Shown piece by piece: positions 27,434-35,292 of a stretch of DNA of 64,000 nucleotides (position 1 is the stretch's first letter; each line of letters opens with the position of its first letter). Below the pieces are notes generated by a model, which saw only the letters and a program-made list of their open reading frames with translations, was not told where the DNA came from and searched no databases. Source of the DNA: an uncultured Pelagibacteraceae bacterium. GTDB taxonomy: Bacteria > Pseudomonadota > Alphaproteobacteria > Pelagibacterales > Pelagibacteraceae. The stretch is from contig CACJZT010000002.1 in the NCBI GenBank assembly GCA_902598015.1, forward strand, positions 1 through 64,000. The letters are read 5' to 3'. A program made the position numbers and the translations under genes.

Positions 27434-28339
27434 TTAATTTAATCCAATAAATCTTCTATTAGATTGCATTATCATACTATAATAAAAAATAGCTAAAAAA
27501 ATAAAGAAGCCACCAATAATTGTATTAGTTGAAGGAATTTCATTTATTCCAAGCCATGGCAGCCAAACCCAAAATATTCCTCCTATTACTTCAGTCAAAG
27601 ACAATAGCGTTAAATCAGCTGCAGGAATATGTTTAGACCCAATTGAATAAAGAATTAAGCCCATGCACACAAGTGTTCCATGAGTGGCAAATAATGCTTC
27701 ATTTTTATTTGAAGATAAGAAATTTGCATCGTTATTTAAAAGCATAACTGTTGAAAATAAAAAACAAAATAATCCTGCTACAGCAACAGTTGTAAACTTA
27801 GGAGTTTGTTTTCTCCATCTCAGACTTACTGAAAAAATTGAAAAACCTAGTGCAGATACTAATCCAAAAATTAGACCCATTAAAGAATTTTCTTCGGTAT
27901 TACCGTAGGCCATTACTATTATACCAAATGCAGCGACTAAAATTGATATCCAAACTGTGATTGAAATTTTTTCTTTCAAAAATAGAAAACCAAGTAGCGC
28001 GGTTATAAAAGGCATTGCAGCTAAACATAATAAAGTTACTGCTGCTGTCGTGTTAGTAATTGACCAAATAAAAGTTATCATTGCTGTTCCTAAACCGACA
28101 CCACCTATAATTCCAGATATCCCAATTTTAAAATAATTTTTATAAAATGAAATTCCTTCTTCCAGAAATAAGTAAACATTCAGCAATAAAAAAATAACAA
28201 TGCCTCTTGCAAACAAGTATTGCCAAGGGACAGTTTCGGGTTGGTCTATATGTCTTACAACATATGGTCCAAATGACCAAAGTATGCCTGCAAATAAAAC
28301 AATTGGAATAGCTACTTTAGGATTTTTTAAATCAGGCAT
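27434..28339 (-). CDS. DMT/EamA family transporter
   Basis: 301-residue, ten-helix transporter with two EamA repeats, typified by FLFLKEKIS near the end of repeat one and a second pattern near the C terminus. First gene of a minus-strand unit DMT-amidinotransferase-ltaE. The tight spacing (6 bases) suggests the cargo is a substrate or product of these enzymes, such as an amino acid or guanidino compound; this is inference. It diverges from the NifU-like gene across 47 bases. Confidence 0.82.
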   Translation of the reverse strand: MPDLKNPKVAIPIVLFAGILWSFGPYVVRHIDQPETVPWQYLFARGIVIFLLLNVYLFLEEGISFYKNYFKIGISGIIGGVGLGTAMITFIWSITNTTAAVTLLCLAAMPFITALLGFLFLKEKISITVWISILVAAFGIIVMAYGNTEENSLMGLIFGLVSALGFSIFSVSLRWRKQTPKFTTVAVAGLFCFLFSTVMLLNNDANFLSSNKNEALFATHGTLVCMGLILYSIGSKHIPAADLTLLSLTEVIGGIFWVWLPWLGINEIPSTNTIIGGFFIFLAIFYYSMIMQSNRRFIGLN

Positions 28340-28386
28340 AAATTAATTTATTTTTTATAAATTTTTAGTGATATTATTAAATAAAT

Positions 28387-28788
28387 ATGGATTTAGATAT
28401 AATAAAAATTGCATCCGACACGACTAATAATAAAATATTGAAAGATTACACTCATAGATCGAAATATAAAAATAAAACTTGTGGCGATATAATTGAAATG
28501 AGAGTTAATATTAAGAAAAATATAATACAAGATATTGGGTATCAGACAAAATCCTGTGTTTACTGTCAAGCTTCTGCAAGCTTAATATCTCATAAACTTA
28601 TCAAAAAAAGTAAAAATAAAATTAATTATTTATTAAAAAATCTTATCGATTATTTTGAAAATGAAATTAAACCTTTGCCAAAAAATCTAAATAAATTTAA
28701 TAAATTGTTTAATAAAAAAAATATATCTAGAAAAAACTGTGTATTAATGCCATTAATTGCAATTAAGAAACTCAGCATTGATGAATAA
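28387..28788 (+). CDS. IscU/SufU/NifU-type Fe-S scaffold-like protein
   Basis: 133 residues of the NifU N-terminal family. Candidate cluster ligands: Cys32 with Asp34 (TCGDI), Cys57 (with Cys60; KSCVYCQAS) and Cys118 (KNCVLMPL). Spacing and the CGD/SCxxxxAS/NCVLxPL pattern fit SufU-like scaffolds. No cysteine desulfurase or other suf gene is adjacent, so it stands apart from the usual operon. Its last 8 bases overlap the HPP gene. Confidence 0.8.
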   Translation: MDLDIIKIASDTTNNKILKDYTHRSKYKNKTCGDIIEMRVNIKKNIIQDIGYQTKSCVYCQASASLISHKLIKKSKNKINYLLKNLIDYFENEIKPLPKNLNKFNKLFNKKNISRKNCVLMPLIAIKKLSIDE

Positions 28789-29245
28789 TTTAGATATTAA
28801 AAAACCTGCTATCGCTGCAATATTTTCTACTGTGACAATTGGGGTTTTGTCATTGCTTACTTATAAAACACCTTATGGATTATTTTTGATTGCTTCCTTT
28901 GGTTCTACAATGGTTTTGCTTTATGGGTATCCAGAAAGTCCTTTTGCAAAACCTAAAAATATATTTTTTGGTCATTTTTTAACTTCACTTGTTGGTGTGA
29001 TATTTGTGAATTTCGTTCCACTTCCGATATATATTATTATACCTGTTGCTGTTGGAATAGGTGTCGGATTAATGATTATTCTTAATGTAACCCACCCTCC
29101 TGCAGGAGGAAATCCTATAATTGTGATCATGGGGTCAGTTTCATTTGAATATTTAATTTCCCCAGTTATAAGCGGATCAATTATTGTGATAGTTTTTGGC
29201 ATAATCTTAAACAAATTTATTGCTAAAAGGAATTACCCAAAATAA
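28781..29245 (+). CDS. HPP family membrane protein
   Basis: 154 residues from the ATG at 28781, with four predicted helices. The motif THPPAGG near residue 108 defines the HPP family; GLFLIASFGSTMVLLYG precedes it. Some cyanobacterial and plant HPP proteins move nitrite, but the role in bacteria like this one is unsettled. The longer frame from 28757 lies inside the NifU-like gene and is unlikely. Followed by the fdh regulatory region. Confidence 0.78.
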   Translation: MNNLDIKKPAIAAIFSTVTIGVLSLLTYKTPYGLFLIASFGSTMVLLYGYPESPFAKPKNIFFGHFLTSLVGVIFVNFVPLPIYIIIPVAVGIGVGLMIILNVTHPPAGGNPIIVIMGSVSFEYLISPVISGSIIVIVFGIILNKFIAKRNYPK

Positions 29246-29258
29246 ACACAATTTGTTT

Positions 29259-29326
29259 GCTAGTCCTATTTAACTTGTGCTAGTCTTTTCAAATAATAAT
29301 TAATAATTCAGCTTAGAGAAGCTAGT
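29259..29326 (+). promoter_or_regulatory. Repeated GCTAGT(C) motifs ahead of fdh
   Basis: GCTAGTC occurs at 29259-29265 and again at 29279-29285, exactly 20 bases apart (two helical turns), and GCTAGT recurs at 29321-29326 just before the AGGAG ribosome site. Such phasing suggests a protein-binding operator or promoter elements for fdh, but the motif matches no regulator I can name. Confidence 0.3.
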
Positions 29327-29339
29327 AATAGGAGTAAAA

Positions 29340-30539
29340 ATGAAAGTACTTTGTGTATTGTATGATGATCCAAAAGGAGGAATGCCTAAATCTTATCCTC
29401 TGTCGGATTTACCAAAATTAGAGAAATATCCAGATGGAATGACATTGCCATCGCCTAAAGGAAGAGATTTTACACCAGGCCAATTACTTGGTTGTGTTTC
29501 AGGTGAACTTGGTTTGAGAAAGTTTTTAGAGAGTAATGGACACGAATTGGTTGTTACTAACAGTAAAGATGGAGATGGTTGCGAAGCGGATAAACATATT
29601 GTTGATGCTGACATTGTTATCTCTCAACCATTTTTCCCTTATTATTTAACTAAAGAAAGAATCGCTAAAGCTAAAAACCTTAAGATGGCAATAACAGCAG
29701 GAATAGGTTCTGATCACGTTGATTTACAAGCAGCAATGGATAATAAAATTGATGTTGTTGAAGTAACTTTCTGTAATTCTAGATCAGTTGCTGAACACAT
29801 AGTAATGATGATTGTTTCAATGGTTAGAGATTATCACAATCAACATAGAATAGTTAACGAAGGTGGATGGAATATTGCAGATGCTGTTCAAAGAAGTTAT
29901 GACGTTGAAGGAATGCATATAGGAACCGTTGCTGCTGGAAGGATCGGATTAGATGCACTTAGAAAAATGAAACCATTTGATGTTCATTTGCACTATTTTG
30001 ACAGACATAAATTACCTGACAGTGTTGAAAAAGAACTAAACTTAACTTTTCATGAATCAGTGGAGTCTATGGTAAAAGTTTGCGACGTTGTTACAATTAA
30101 TTGCCCACTTCATCCTGAAACTGAAAATTTGTTTGATGATGAAATGATAAGTAAAATGAAAAAAGGAGCATACATAGTTAACACTGCAAGAGGTAAAATT
30201 TGTAATCGAGATGCAATAGCTAAAGCCCTAAAAAGTGGACAGCTAAGTGGTTACGCAGGTGATGTATGGTTTCCACAGCCTGCTCCAAACGACCATGTAT
30301 GGAGAACAATGCCAAATCATGGCATGACACCACACACTTCTGGTACATCTTTATCTGCTCAAGCAAGATATGCAGATGGTGTTAGAGAAATATTAGAATG
30401 TTTCTTTGAAGGAAATGAAATTAGAAATCAATATTTGATCGTAAAAGATGGCCAATTAGCAGGAATGGGTGCGCACTCTTACAGTAAAGGGTCTGCAACT
30501 AGTGGATCAGAAGAGGCTGCTAAATATCAAAAAAAATAA
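29340..30539 (+). CDS. fdh: NAD-dependent formate dehydrogenase
   Basis: Oxidises formate to CO2 with reduction of NAD, the last step of one-carbon oxidation in the cytoplasm. 399 residues, almost the same length as the Pseudomonas sp. 101 enzyme. The NAD loop GTVAAGRIG lies near residues 196-204. Catalytic residues fall at Asn146 (CNSRSV), Arg284 (NTARGK), Gln313 (FPQPAP) and His332 (TPHTSG), matching the reference numbering. Metal-free, single-subunit type. A good ribosome site (AGGAG) precedes it, repeats lie in its promoter region and a long stem-loop follows. Supports formate as an energy source from methylated compounds or glycine and serine. Confidence 0.96.
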   Translation: MKVLCVLYDDPKGGMPKSYPLSDLPKLEKYPDGMTLPSPKGRDFTPGQLLGCVSGELGLRKFLESNGHELVVTNSKDGDGCEADKHIVDADIVISQPFFPYYLTKERIAKAKNLKMAITAGIGSDHVDLQAAMDNKIDVVEVTFCNSRSVAEHIVMMIVSMVRDYHNQHRIVNEGGWNIADAVQRSYDVEGMHIGTVAAGRIGLDALRKMKPFDVHLHYFDRHKLPDSVEKELNLTFHESVESMVKVCDVVTINCPLHPETENLFDDEMISKMKKGAYIVNTARGKICNRDAIAKALKSGQLSGYAGDVWFPQPAPNDHVWRTMPNHGMTPHTSGTSLSAQARYADGVREILECFFEGNEIRNQYLIVKDGQLAGMGAHSYSKGSATSGSEEAAKYQKK

Positions 30540-30549
30540 AATAGATTTA

Positions 30550-30586
30550 TTAAAGGTATGCTACTTAAATAAGTAGCTACCTTTAA
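30550..30586 (+). terminator. Stem-loop after fdh, probable terminator
   Basis: A 16-base-pair stem interrupted by one bulged T (30550-30566 with 30571-30586, loop AAAT) begins 11 bases after the fdh stop. Only a weak T tract follows. It would separate fdh from msrA. Confidence 0.5.
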
Positions 30587-30624
30587 TACCATAGATTTAA
30601 ACCCTCATTATTATATATTTAGAT

Positions 30625-31197
30625 ATGAGGTTATTTTACTACTTTTTACTATTATTTCTTGTATCGACATCATTCTCTCATTCAAAAGATAAAGCGTATT
30701 TTGCAGGAGGTTGCTTCTGGTGCATGGAAGAATCTTTTGAAATGTTGGAAGGTGTAGAAGAAGTTATATCAGGTTACTCAGGAGGGATCACTGCAAATCC
30801 AACATATAGAGAAGTCACCTATGGAGATACTGGTCATTTTGAGGTTGTTGAAATAATTTATGACAAAGAGAAAATATCCTATAAAGAACTCTTAAAAAAC
30901 TTCTGGCTTAATATTGATCCATTTGATGCTTATGGCCAGTTTTGCGATAAAGGATACAGCTACAGATCTGTAGCATTTTATGAAAACGATTATCAGAAAG
31001 ATTTAATTGAGAAAGATATAAAAAGATTAGAAAAGAAATTTAAAAAGAAGGTAGTCACATATGTTAAAGAATTTGAGATTTTTTACAAAGCAGAGGATAA
31101 ACATCAAGATTACTATCAAGTATATTTAGAAAATTATTTAAAATATAAGAAAGCATGCAAAAGAGAGAGAATACTTGATATTATTTGGGGATCATAA
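30625..31197 (+). CDS. msrA: Peptide-methionine (S)-S-oxide reductase MsrA, exported
   Basis: Reduces the S epimer of methionine sulfoxide. 190 residues: a hydrophobic signal peptide (about residues 1-19), then the MsrA domain with catalytic Cys30 in AGGCFWCMEESF and the later GHFEVVEI and DKHQDYYQ motifs. A C-terminal Cys in KKACKRE could be the resolving residue. The signal peptide means a periplasmic or membrane-anchored enzyme, matching the exported MsrB at 23679. No membrane or periplasmic reductant gene is next to either. Confidence 0.93.
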   Translation: MRLFYYFLLLFLVSTSFSHSKDKAYFAGGCFWCMEESFEMLEGVEEVISGYSGGITANPTYREVTYGDTGHFEVVEIIYDKEKISYKELLKNFWLNIDPFDAYGQFCDKGYSYRSVAFYENDYQKDLIEKDIKRLEKKFKKKVVTYVKEFEIFYKAEDKHQDYYQVYLENYLKYKKACKRERILDIIWGS

Positions 31198-31200
31198 TTA

Positions 31201-32208
31201 ATGCCTGTAACAAGCAAATTTGTAGCTTTAAAAAACTATATCCCTACAGGTTTACCAAAAGAAACTGACTTTGAAATAAAAACTAAGGAGATATCTTTAG
31301 ATACTAAGAACAATATATTGGTTTTAAATTTATGGATTTCAGTTGATCCTTATATGAGGGCAAGGATGACTGAAAGAAAAAACTATAAACCGCCTTTTAA
31401 TATTGGTGAAGAGATGGAAGGTTATGCTTTAGGTATAGTTAAAGAGTCTAAAGACAAAAATTTTAAAGAAGGAGATATTGTTTTTAGTAATTTCGGAATG
31501 AGAGATTACTTTGTTTGTAATTCCAATGATCTAAAAAAAATTGAGCCAATGAATATTCCTATTCAAACATATCTGGGTCCACTTGGAATGACAGGTCATA
31601 CAGCTTATATAGGACTTTTTAAACATGGTGAATTAAAACCAGGTCAAACAATCCTTGTTTCTTCAGCTGGAGGTAGTGTTGGATCTACTGTTTGTCAAAT
31701 TGCAAAAAATATGGGTTGTAAAGTAATTGCAAGTACAGGATCTGATGAAAAAGTTAAATGGCTGAAAAATGATTTAAAAATTGATCATGCGTTTAACTAT
31801 AAAAAAATTGAAAATCTTGTTTTGCATCTTAAAGAAGTTTGTCCTGAAGGATTTGATTTATATTTTGATAATGTAGGTGGCGATTTCTTAGAGTCAGCTA
31901 TTTTTCAAATGAAGAACTTTGGAAGAATTGTAATTTGTGGAAGGATATCCCAAATGAATGCAACTAATCCTGGCTCTGGTTTAAAAAATATGGCTCATGT
32001 TCTTGTAAAAAGACTAACTATTAAAGGTTTTATAATTTTTGATCATGAAGATGATCGAGAACAGTTTGAAACCGATATGGCTAAATGGCTATTAGAAGAT
32101 AAAATTAAATTTAAAGAAACTGTTTACGAGGGTATAGAAAATACGCCAAAATCATTCATTGATTTATTAGAAGGTAAAAACATAGGAAAAATGCTTGTAA
32201 AAATTTAA
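31201..32208 (+). CDS. NADP-dependent medium-chain oxidoreductase (zinc-independent)
   Basis: 335 residues of the MDR superfamily, leukotriene B4 dehydrogenase/CurA-like branch that reduces alpha,beta-unsaturated carbonyls. The cofactor loop SSAGGSVGSTVCQIAK is near residue 155, with FDNVGGDFLE and CGRISQMN later; no zinc-binding cysteines are at the usual places. Starts 3 bases after msrA, so probably co-transcribed. Clearing reactive lipid aldehydes would fit the oxidative-stress neighbours, but the substrate is not known. Confidence 0.83.
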   Translation: MPVTSKFVALKNYIPTGLPKETDFEIKTKEISLDTKNNILVLNLWISVDPYMRARMTERKNYKPPFNIGEEMEGYALGIVKESKDKNFKEGDIVFSNFGMRDYFVCNSNDLKKIEPMNIPIQTYLGPLGMTGHTAYIGLFKHGELKPGQTILVSSAGGSVGSTVCQIAKNMGCKVIASTGSDEKVKWLKNDLKIDHAFNYKKIENLVLHLKEVCPEGFDLYFDNVGGDFLESAIFQMKNFGRIVICGRISQMNATNPGSGLKNMAHVLVKRLTIKGFIIFDHEDDREQFETDMAKWLLEDKIKFKETVYEGIENTPKSFIDLLEGKNIGKMLVKI

Positions 32209-32219
32209 TTAGAATTTTT

Positions 32220-32390
32220 ATGAAATTTTTAAAGAAATTTTATAGACCCTTTTTATTAACCTATATTTTTTTGAGTATAGCTATCAGTTTTTATCCATCA
32301 TTTGATTTTTACTCACTAAAAGGTCAAATTCTTATAATTGCCGTATCTTTTTTTAATGGGATGATGGGAGTTTACGTAAAAAAATTATAA
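32220..32390 (+). CDS. Small membrane protein, 56 residues
   Basis: ATG at 32220 to TAA at 32390, found by reading the 176-base gap after the medium-chain reductase. The product starts MKFLKKFYRP, then a helix around LLTYIFLSIAISFYP, a short polar turn YSLKGQ, and a second helix ILIIAVSFFNGMMGVYV ending KKL. Two helices with flanking lysines give a credible inner-membrane hairpin. I do not recognise a family. The stop overlaps the convergent FAD oxidoreductase stop by 6 bases. It is 11 bases after the upstream stop, so co-transcription is likely. Confidence 0.5.
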   Translation: MKFLKKFYRPFLLTYIFLSIAISFYPSFDFYSLKGQILIIAVSFFNGMMGVYVKKL

Positions 32391-33488
32391 GACGTAGGGC
32401 TCGGGTCTTGCAGAACTATTTAATACTCTTTCGACTGCGAAAACACTAATATCTATAGTTTGATAACTGCCTGTAGTTATTAATTCAGTTAGAGCTCTAC
32501 CAATTCCTGGTGCTTGCATTAAACCTCTGCCAGTAAATCCTGAGGCCATGTAAACATTTTCATATTTTGGATGTTTTCCAACTACAGCATTATTATCTAA
32601 TTTGTTACAATCATAATATCCAGCCCATCCACCTGTTAATTTGAGTTCTTCAAATGCTGGTATTCTTTTTGCAAGAGCAGGCCAAACTAATTCTTCAAAA
32701 TCATTCCATGCAGGTTCGAGATCTTCTGCATCAAAAACTGAAATTGGAGAACCTGCTAAATATTCTTTTCCTTCTGGTCGCCAATATACTCCTGTTGTTA
32801 AATCTCCAGATAATGGCATCTCTGGAATATGTTTAGGACATTTAACTCTAAAGACTGTATGTTTTTGAGGTACTACAGGAATATCTTCAAGTAGTTCCTT
32901 AGTCCAGCACCCAGCTGCGGAAATAATTGTCTTTGCATTAATTTCAGATAGGCTCTTAATCTCTCCCTTAATAAATTCTGCCCCAAGATCAATTGCTTTA
33001 TGCTTTAAAGCGCTATGAAATAAAAATGGATCAATCCATCCCTCACTCTTGTTATCAGTAAATGTTGCAGTTTCAATTCCTTCCTCATTAATGTAAGGAA
33101 AATAGTTTTTCAATTCAGAACCTTTAATATTTTTTGTACCCGCTTCACATTCTTTATGATTTTCTAAAGCTCTGTATTGCTCTTCTGCATGATCTGGTCC
33201 AAACATTAGAAGATATCCATTGGGCACCATGCTAGCTGTTGGATTTGGATTTTTTTCAGTTTTCAATAATTCTGGTATTTGAAATATAAATTCCCTTGCA
33301 AATTTTCCTAAAAGAATATTTTCTTTTTGAAAAAACTGTCGTCTAAATCCACCAAGTGATAATGGGAATGATGCAGTTTTATAAGTTGGATCCCTTTCAA
33401 TGACTTTTACTTTTCTGCCTTCTTTGGACATAAAGTATGCAGTTGCAGCTCCAATTATACCACCACCTACTATTACAACATCATCCAT
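32385..33488 (-). CDS. FAD-dependent oxidoreductase (DAO family, FOXRED1/sarcosine-oxidase-like)
   Basis: 367 residues. FAD-binding loop VGGGIIGAATAYF at residues 7-19, then SLGGFRRQF typical of the FOXRED1-like branch, and a C-terminal GFTGRGLMQAPGIG. Family members oxidise N-methyl or D-amino acids such as sarcosine or dimethylglycine. Substrate here is unassigned, but SAR11 cells use methylated amines and glycine compounds, and gcv genes lie close by. It follows tspO by 1 base on the same strand. Confidence 0.8.
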   Translation of the reverse strand: MDDVVIVGGGIIGAATAYFMSKEGRKVKVIERDPTYKTASFPLSLGGFRRQFFQKENILLGKFAREFIFQIPELLKTEKNPNPTASMVPNGYLLMFGPDHAEEQYRALENHKECEAGTKNIKGSELKNYFPYINEEGIETATFTDNKSEGWIDPFLFHSALKHKAIDLGAEFIKGEIKSLSEINAKTIISAAGCWTKELLEDIPVVPQKHTVFRVKCPKHIPEMPLSGDLTTGVYWRPEGKEYLAGSPISVFDAEDLEPAWNDFEELVWPALAKRIPAFEELKLTGGWAGYYDCNKLDNNAVVGKHPKYENVYMASGFTGRGLMQAPGIGRALTELITTGSYQTIDISVFAVERVLNSSARPEPYVL

Positions 33489-33489
33489 A

Positions 33490-33957
33490 TTAGTTTATCA
33501 AAAAAATGTTTATATTTAAAAGCAATGCAAAACAACACCATAACAAATATGGAATCATCAAGTACATGCTTAATTGACTTATATTCTTATATTTAAATAC
33601 CAATAAAACAATAAATATAATTAACACAACAAGATTTAAAATTGCTAAAGAAATATTATGGAAACCAAAGAAAACAACACTCCAAGTTGTATTAAAAAAA
33701 AGATGAATGAAATATAAAAATACAATATTTAAATTTTTTGTGTTTTTATGCCACGCATTCCATATGGCTATTGTCATAAATAAATAAAGTAATGTCCATA
33801 CTGGCCCAAATATCCAATCTGGTGGATTGTATTGAGGTTTAGATAAATTTGAATACCAAGGTTCTTTAAAATTTATAGTAACCAAACCTCCAATAAATGA
33901 AGCTGAAAACGTAGTAATTGCAAAGAGAATAAAAGATAAAATTTTATTTTTTAGCAT
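33490..33957 (-). CDS. tspO: TspO/MBR family membrane protein
   Basis: 155 residues, five predicted helices, rich in Trp and Pro in the expected places (EPWYSNLSKPQYNPPDWIFGPVW near residues 32-54, shown in parts as SKPQYNPP and GPVWTLLY). The family binds tetrapyrroles and affects responses to light and oxygen in Rhodobacter. It shares a 24-base divergent region with the SDR gene at 33982 and is followed after 1 base by the FAD oxidoreductase gene. Confidence 0.9.
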   Translation of the reverse strand: MLKNKILSFILFAITTFSASFIGGLVTINFKEPWYSNLSKPQYNPPDWIFGPVWTLLYLFMTIAIWNAWHKNTKNLNIVFLYFIHLFFNTTWSVVFFGFHNISLAILNLVVLIIFIVLLVFKYKNISQLSMYLMIPYLLWCCFALLLNINIFLIN

Positions 33958-33981
33958 TTAAGTACTATACAGCAGTTAAAT

Positions 33982-34740
33982 ATGAATAAAAAAGTAATTT
34001 GGATCACCGGCGGAAGTACAGGAATTGGCAAAGCACTTGCGTTAAAATTTGCTAATAATGGATGGACAGTTGCTATTTCTGCAAGAAGAGAAAATTTATT
34101 AAAAGAAATCGAAGATAAGCATCAAAATATTAAATCTTTTCCACTTGATGTAAATGATAAGGAAAAGTGTAAGTCTGTTTTTGAAAATATAAAAAAGGAA
34201 CTTGGTGACATCGAAATTTGTTTTTTTTCTACGGGAACTTGGGATCCAAAAAAAGAAAAAGAAATTGATGTAGAGCAAATTGAAAATGTATTTAAAGTAA
34301 ATTTTTTTGGAACATTAAATTGTATAAAAGCAGTTGAAACTCATTTTCGAGAAAGAGGAAAAGGTATTATTACCATTGTATCTTCGATTGCAGGATACAA
34401 AGGCTTACCTAACTCAAGTGGCTATGGACCATCCAAAGCTGCTTTAAGTAATCTTGCTGAAAGTTTACATTTTGATTTTGGAAGATATGGCGTGAGGGTT
34501 TGTTTAGTTTCTCCAGGTTTTATCAAAACACCAATGACTGATAAGAATGATTTTAAGATGCCTTTTCTAAAAACTCCAGAATTCTCGGCAGACAAAATTT
34601 ATGATGGGCTTATTAATGGTTCTAATTTTGAAATACACTACCCAAAAGAATTAACTTTGATCCTTAAATTTTTAAAAATAATACCTGATCGATTATATTT
34701 TTATTTAATACGGAAATTAACTAAATTACAAAAAAAATAA
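33982..34740 (+). CDS. Short-chain dehydrogenase/reductase
   Basis: 252-residue classical SDR. Cofactor loop GGSTGIGKA near residue 10, catalytic YGPSK near 155 and SSIAG ahead of it. Long hydrophobic C-terminal stretch (LTLILKFLKIIPDRLYFYLI) suggests membrane association. It converges with the lipid cluster below; similar SDR genes accompany CFA/DUF1365 clusters in other proteobacteria, so it may belong functionally. Substrate unknown. Confidence 0.83.
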   Translation: MNKKVIWITGGSTGIGKALALKFANNGWTVAISARRENLLKEIEDKHQNIKSFPLDVNDKEKCKSVFENIKKELGDIEICFFSTGTWDPKKEKEIDVEQIENVFKVNFFGTLNCIKAVETHFRERGKGIITIVSSIAGYKGLPNSSGYGPSKAALSNLAESLHFDFGRYGVRVCLVSPGFIKTPMTDKNDFKMPFLKTPEFSADKIYDGLINGSNFEIHYPKELTLILKFLKIIPDRLYFYLIRKLTKLQKK

Positions 34741-34742
34741 AA

Positions 34743-35291
34743 TTAATCTTTAACAAACATCACAGTCAACTCTGCAACTTTAATTCCAAATTTTGTCATC
34801 TTAGCTCTGTTGATAGCTACTCTTTCGTCTTGCATAAATATCCAATCATCAAAAGTAATTTTGATATTTTTTCCTTTCACAGGAACTAACAAAACATACT
34901 CAAATTTAAATGCTGGGCCATATGAATACCCCCTAGCCTTACCAACTACATCGCCTGCAGTTCCCTCGTAATTATGTTCATCAATTTTATCTATTACCCA
35001 TTGCCTATTTTGTATTTCACCATCATTCCAAATAAATTTTTCGTCTAATATAAGTTGTTTGCCATCCCACTTACCGTCTAGGTCTGCTGAAAATTGTCTT
35101 GTAACTTTACCTGATCTATTTTGTAGTATACCCCAAGCTTTGACGTTTCCGCTTAAATATTCTTCAATTATTAGTCTTGGTTTTTGATCTTTAAAATCTT
35201 CTGGTTTCATAGATTGATTATTTATACAGCTTGTAATTAATCCTGTGAAAATTATCAATAAAAATACTTTAAAAAATTTTTTGTTAATCAT
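34743..35291 (-). CDS. DUF3833-family lipoprotein
   Basis: 182 residues with a lipoprotein signal peptide: charged start MINKKFF, hydrophobic core, lipobox ITSC with Cys near residue 22. The mature part fits DUF3833 (DLDGKWDGKQLILDEKF, GYSYGPAF). The function is unknown, but the family is regularly encoded with cyclopropane-synthase-like genes. Last gene of the four-gene lipid cluster, 1 base after the cfa-like gene. Ends 2 bases from the convergent SDR gene. Confidence 0.8.
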   Translation of the reverse strand: MINKKFFKVFLLIIFTGLITSCINNQSMKPEDFKDQKPRLIIEEYLSGNVKAWGILQNRSGKVTRQFSADLDGKWDGKQLILDEKFIWNDGEIQNRQWVIDKIDEHNYEGTAGDVVGKARGYSYGPAFKFEYVLLVPVKGKNIKITFDDWIFMQDERVAINRAKMTKFGIKVAELTVMFVKD

Positions 35292-35292
35292 A

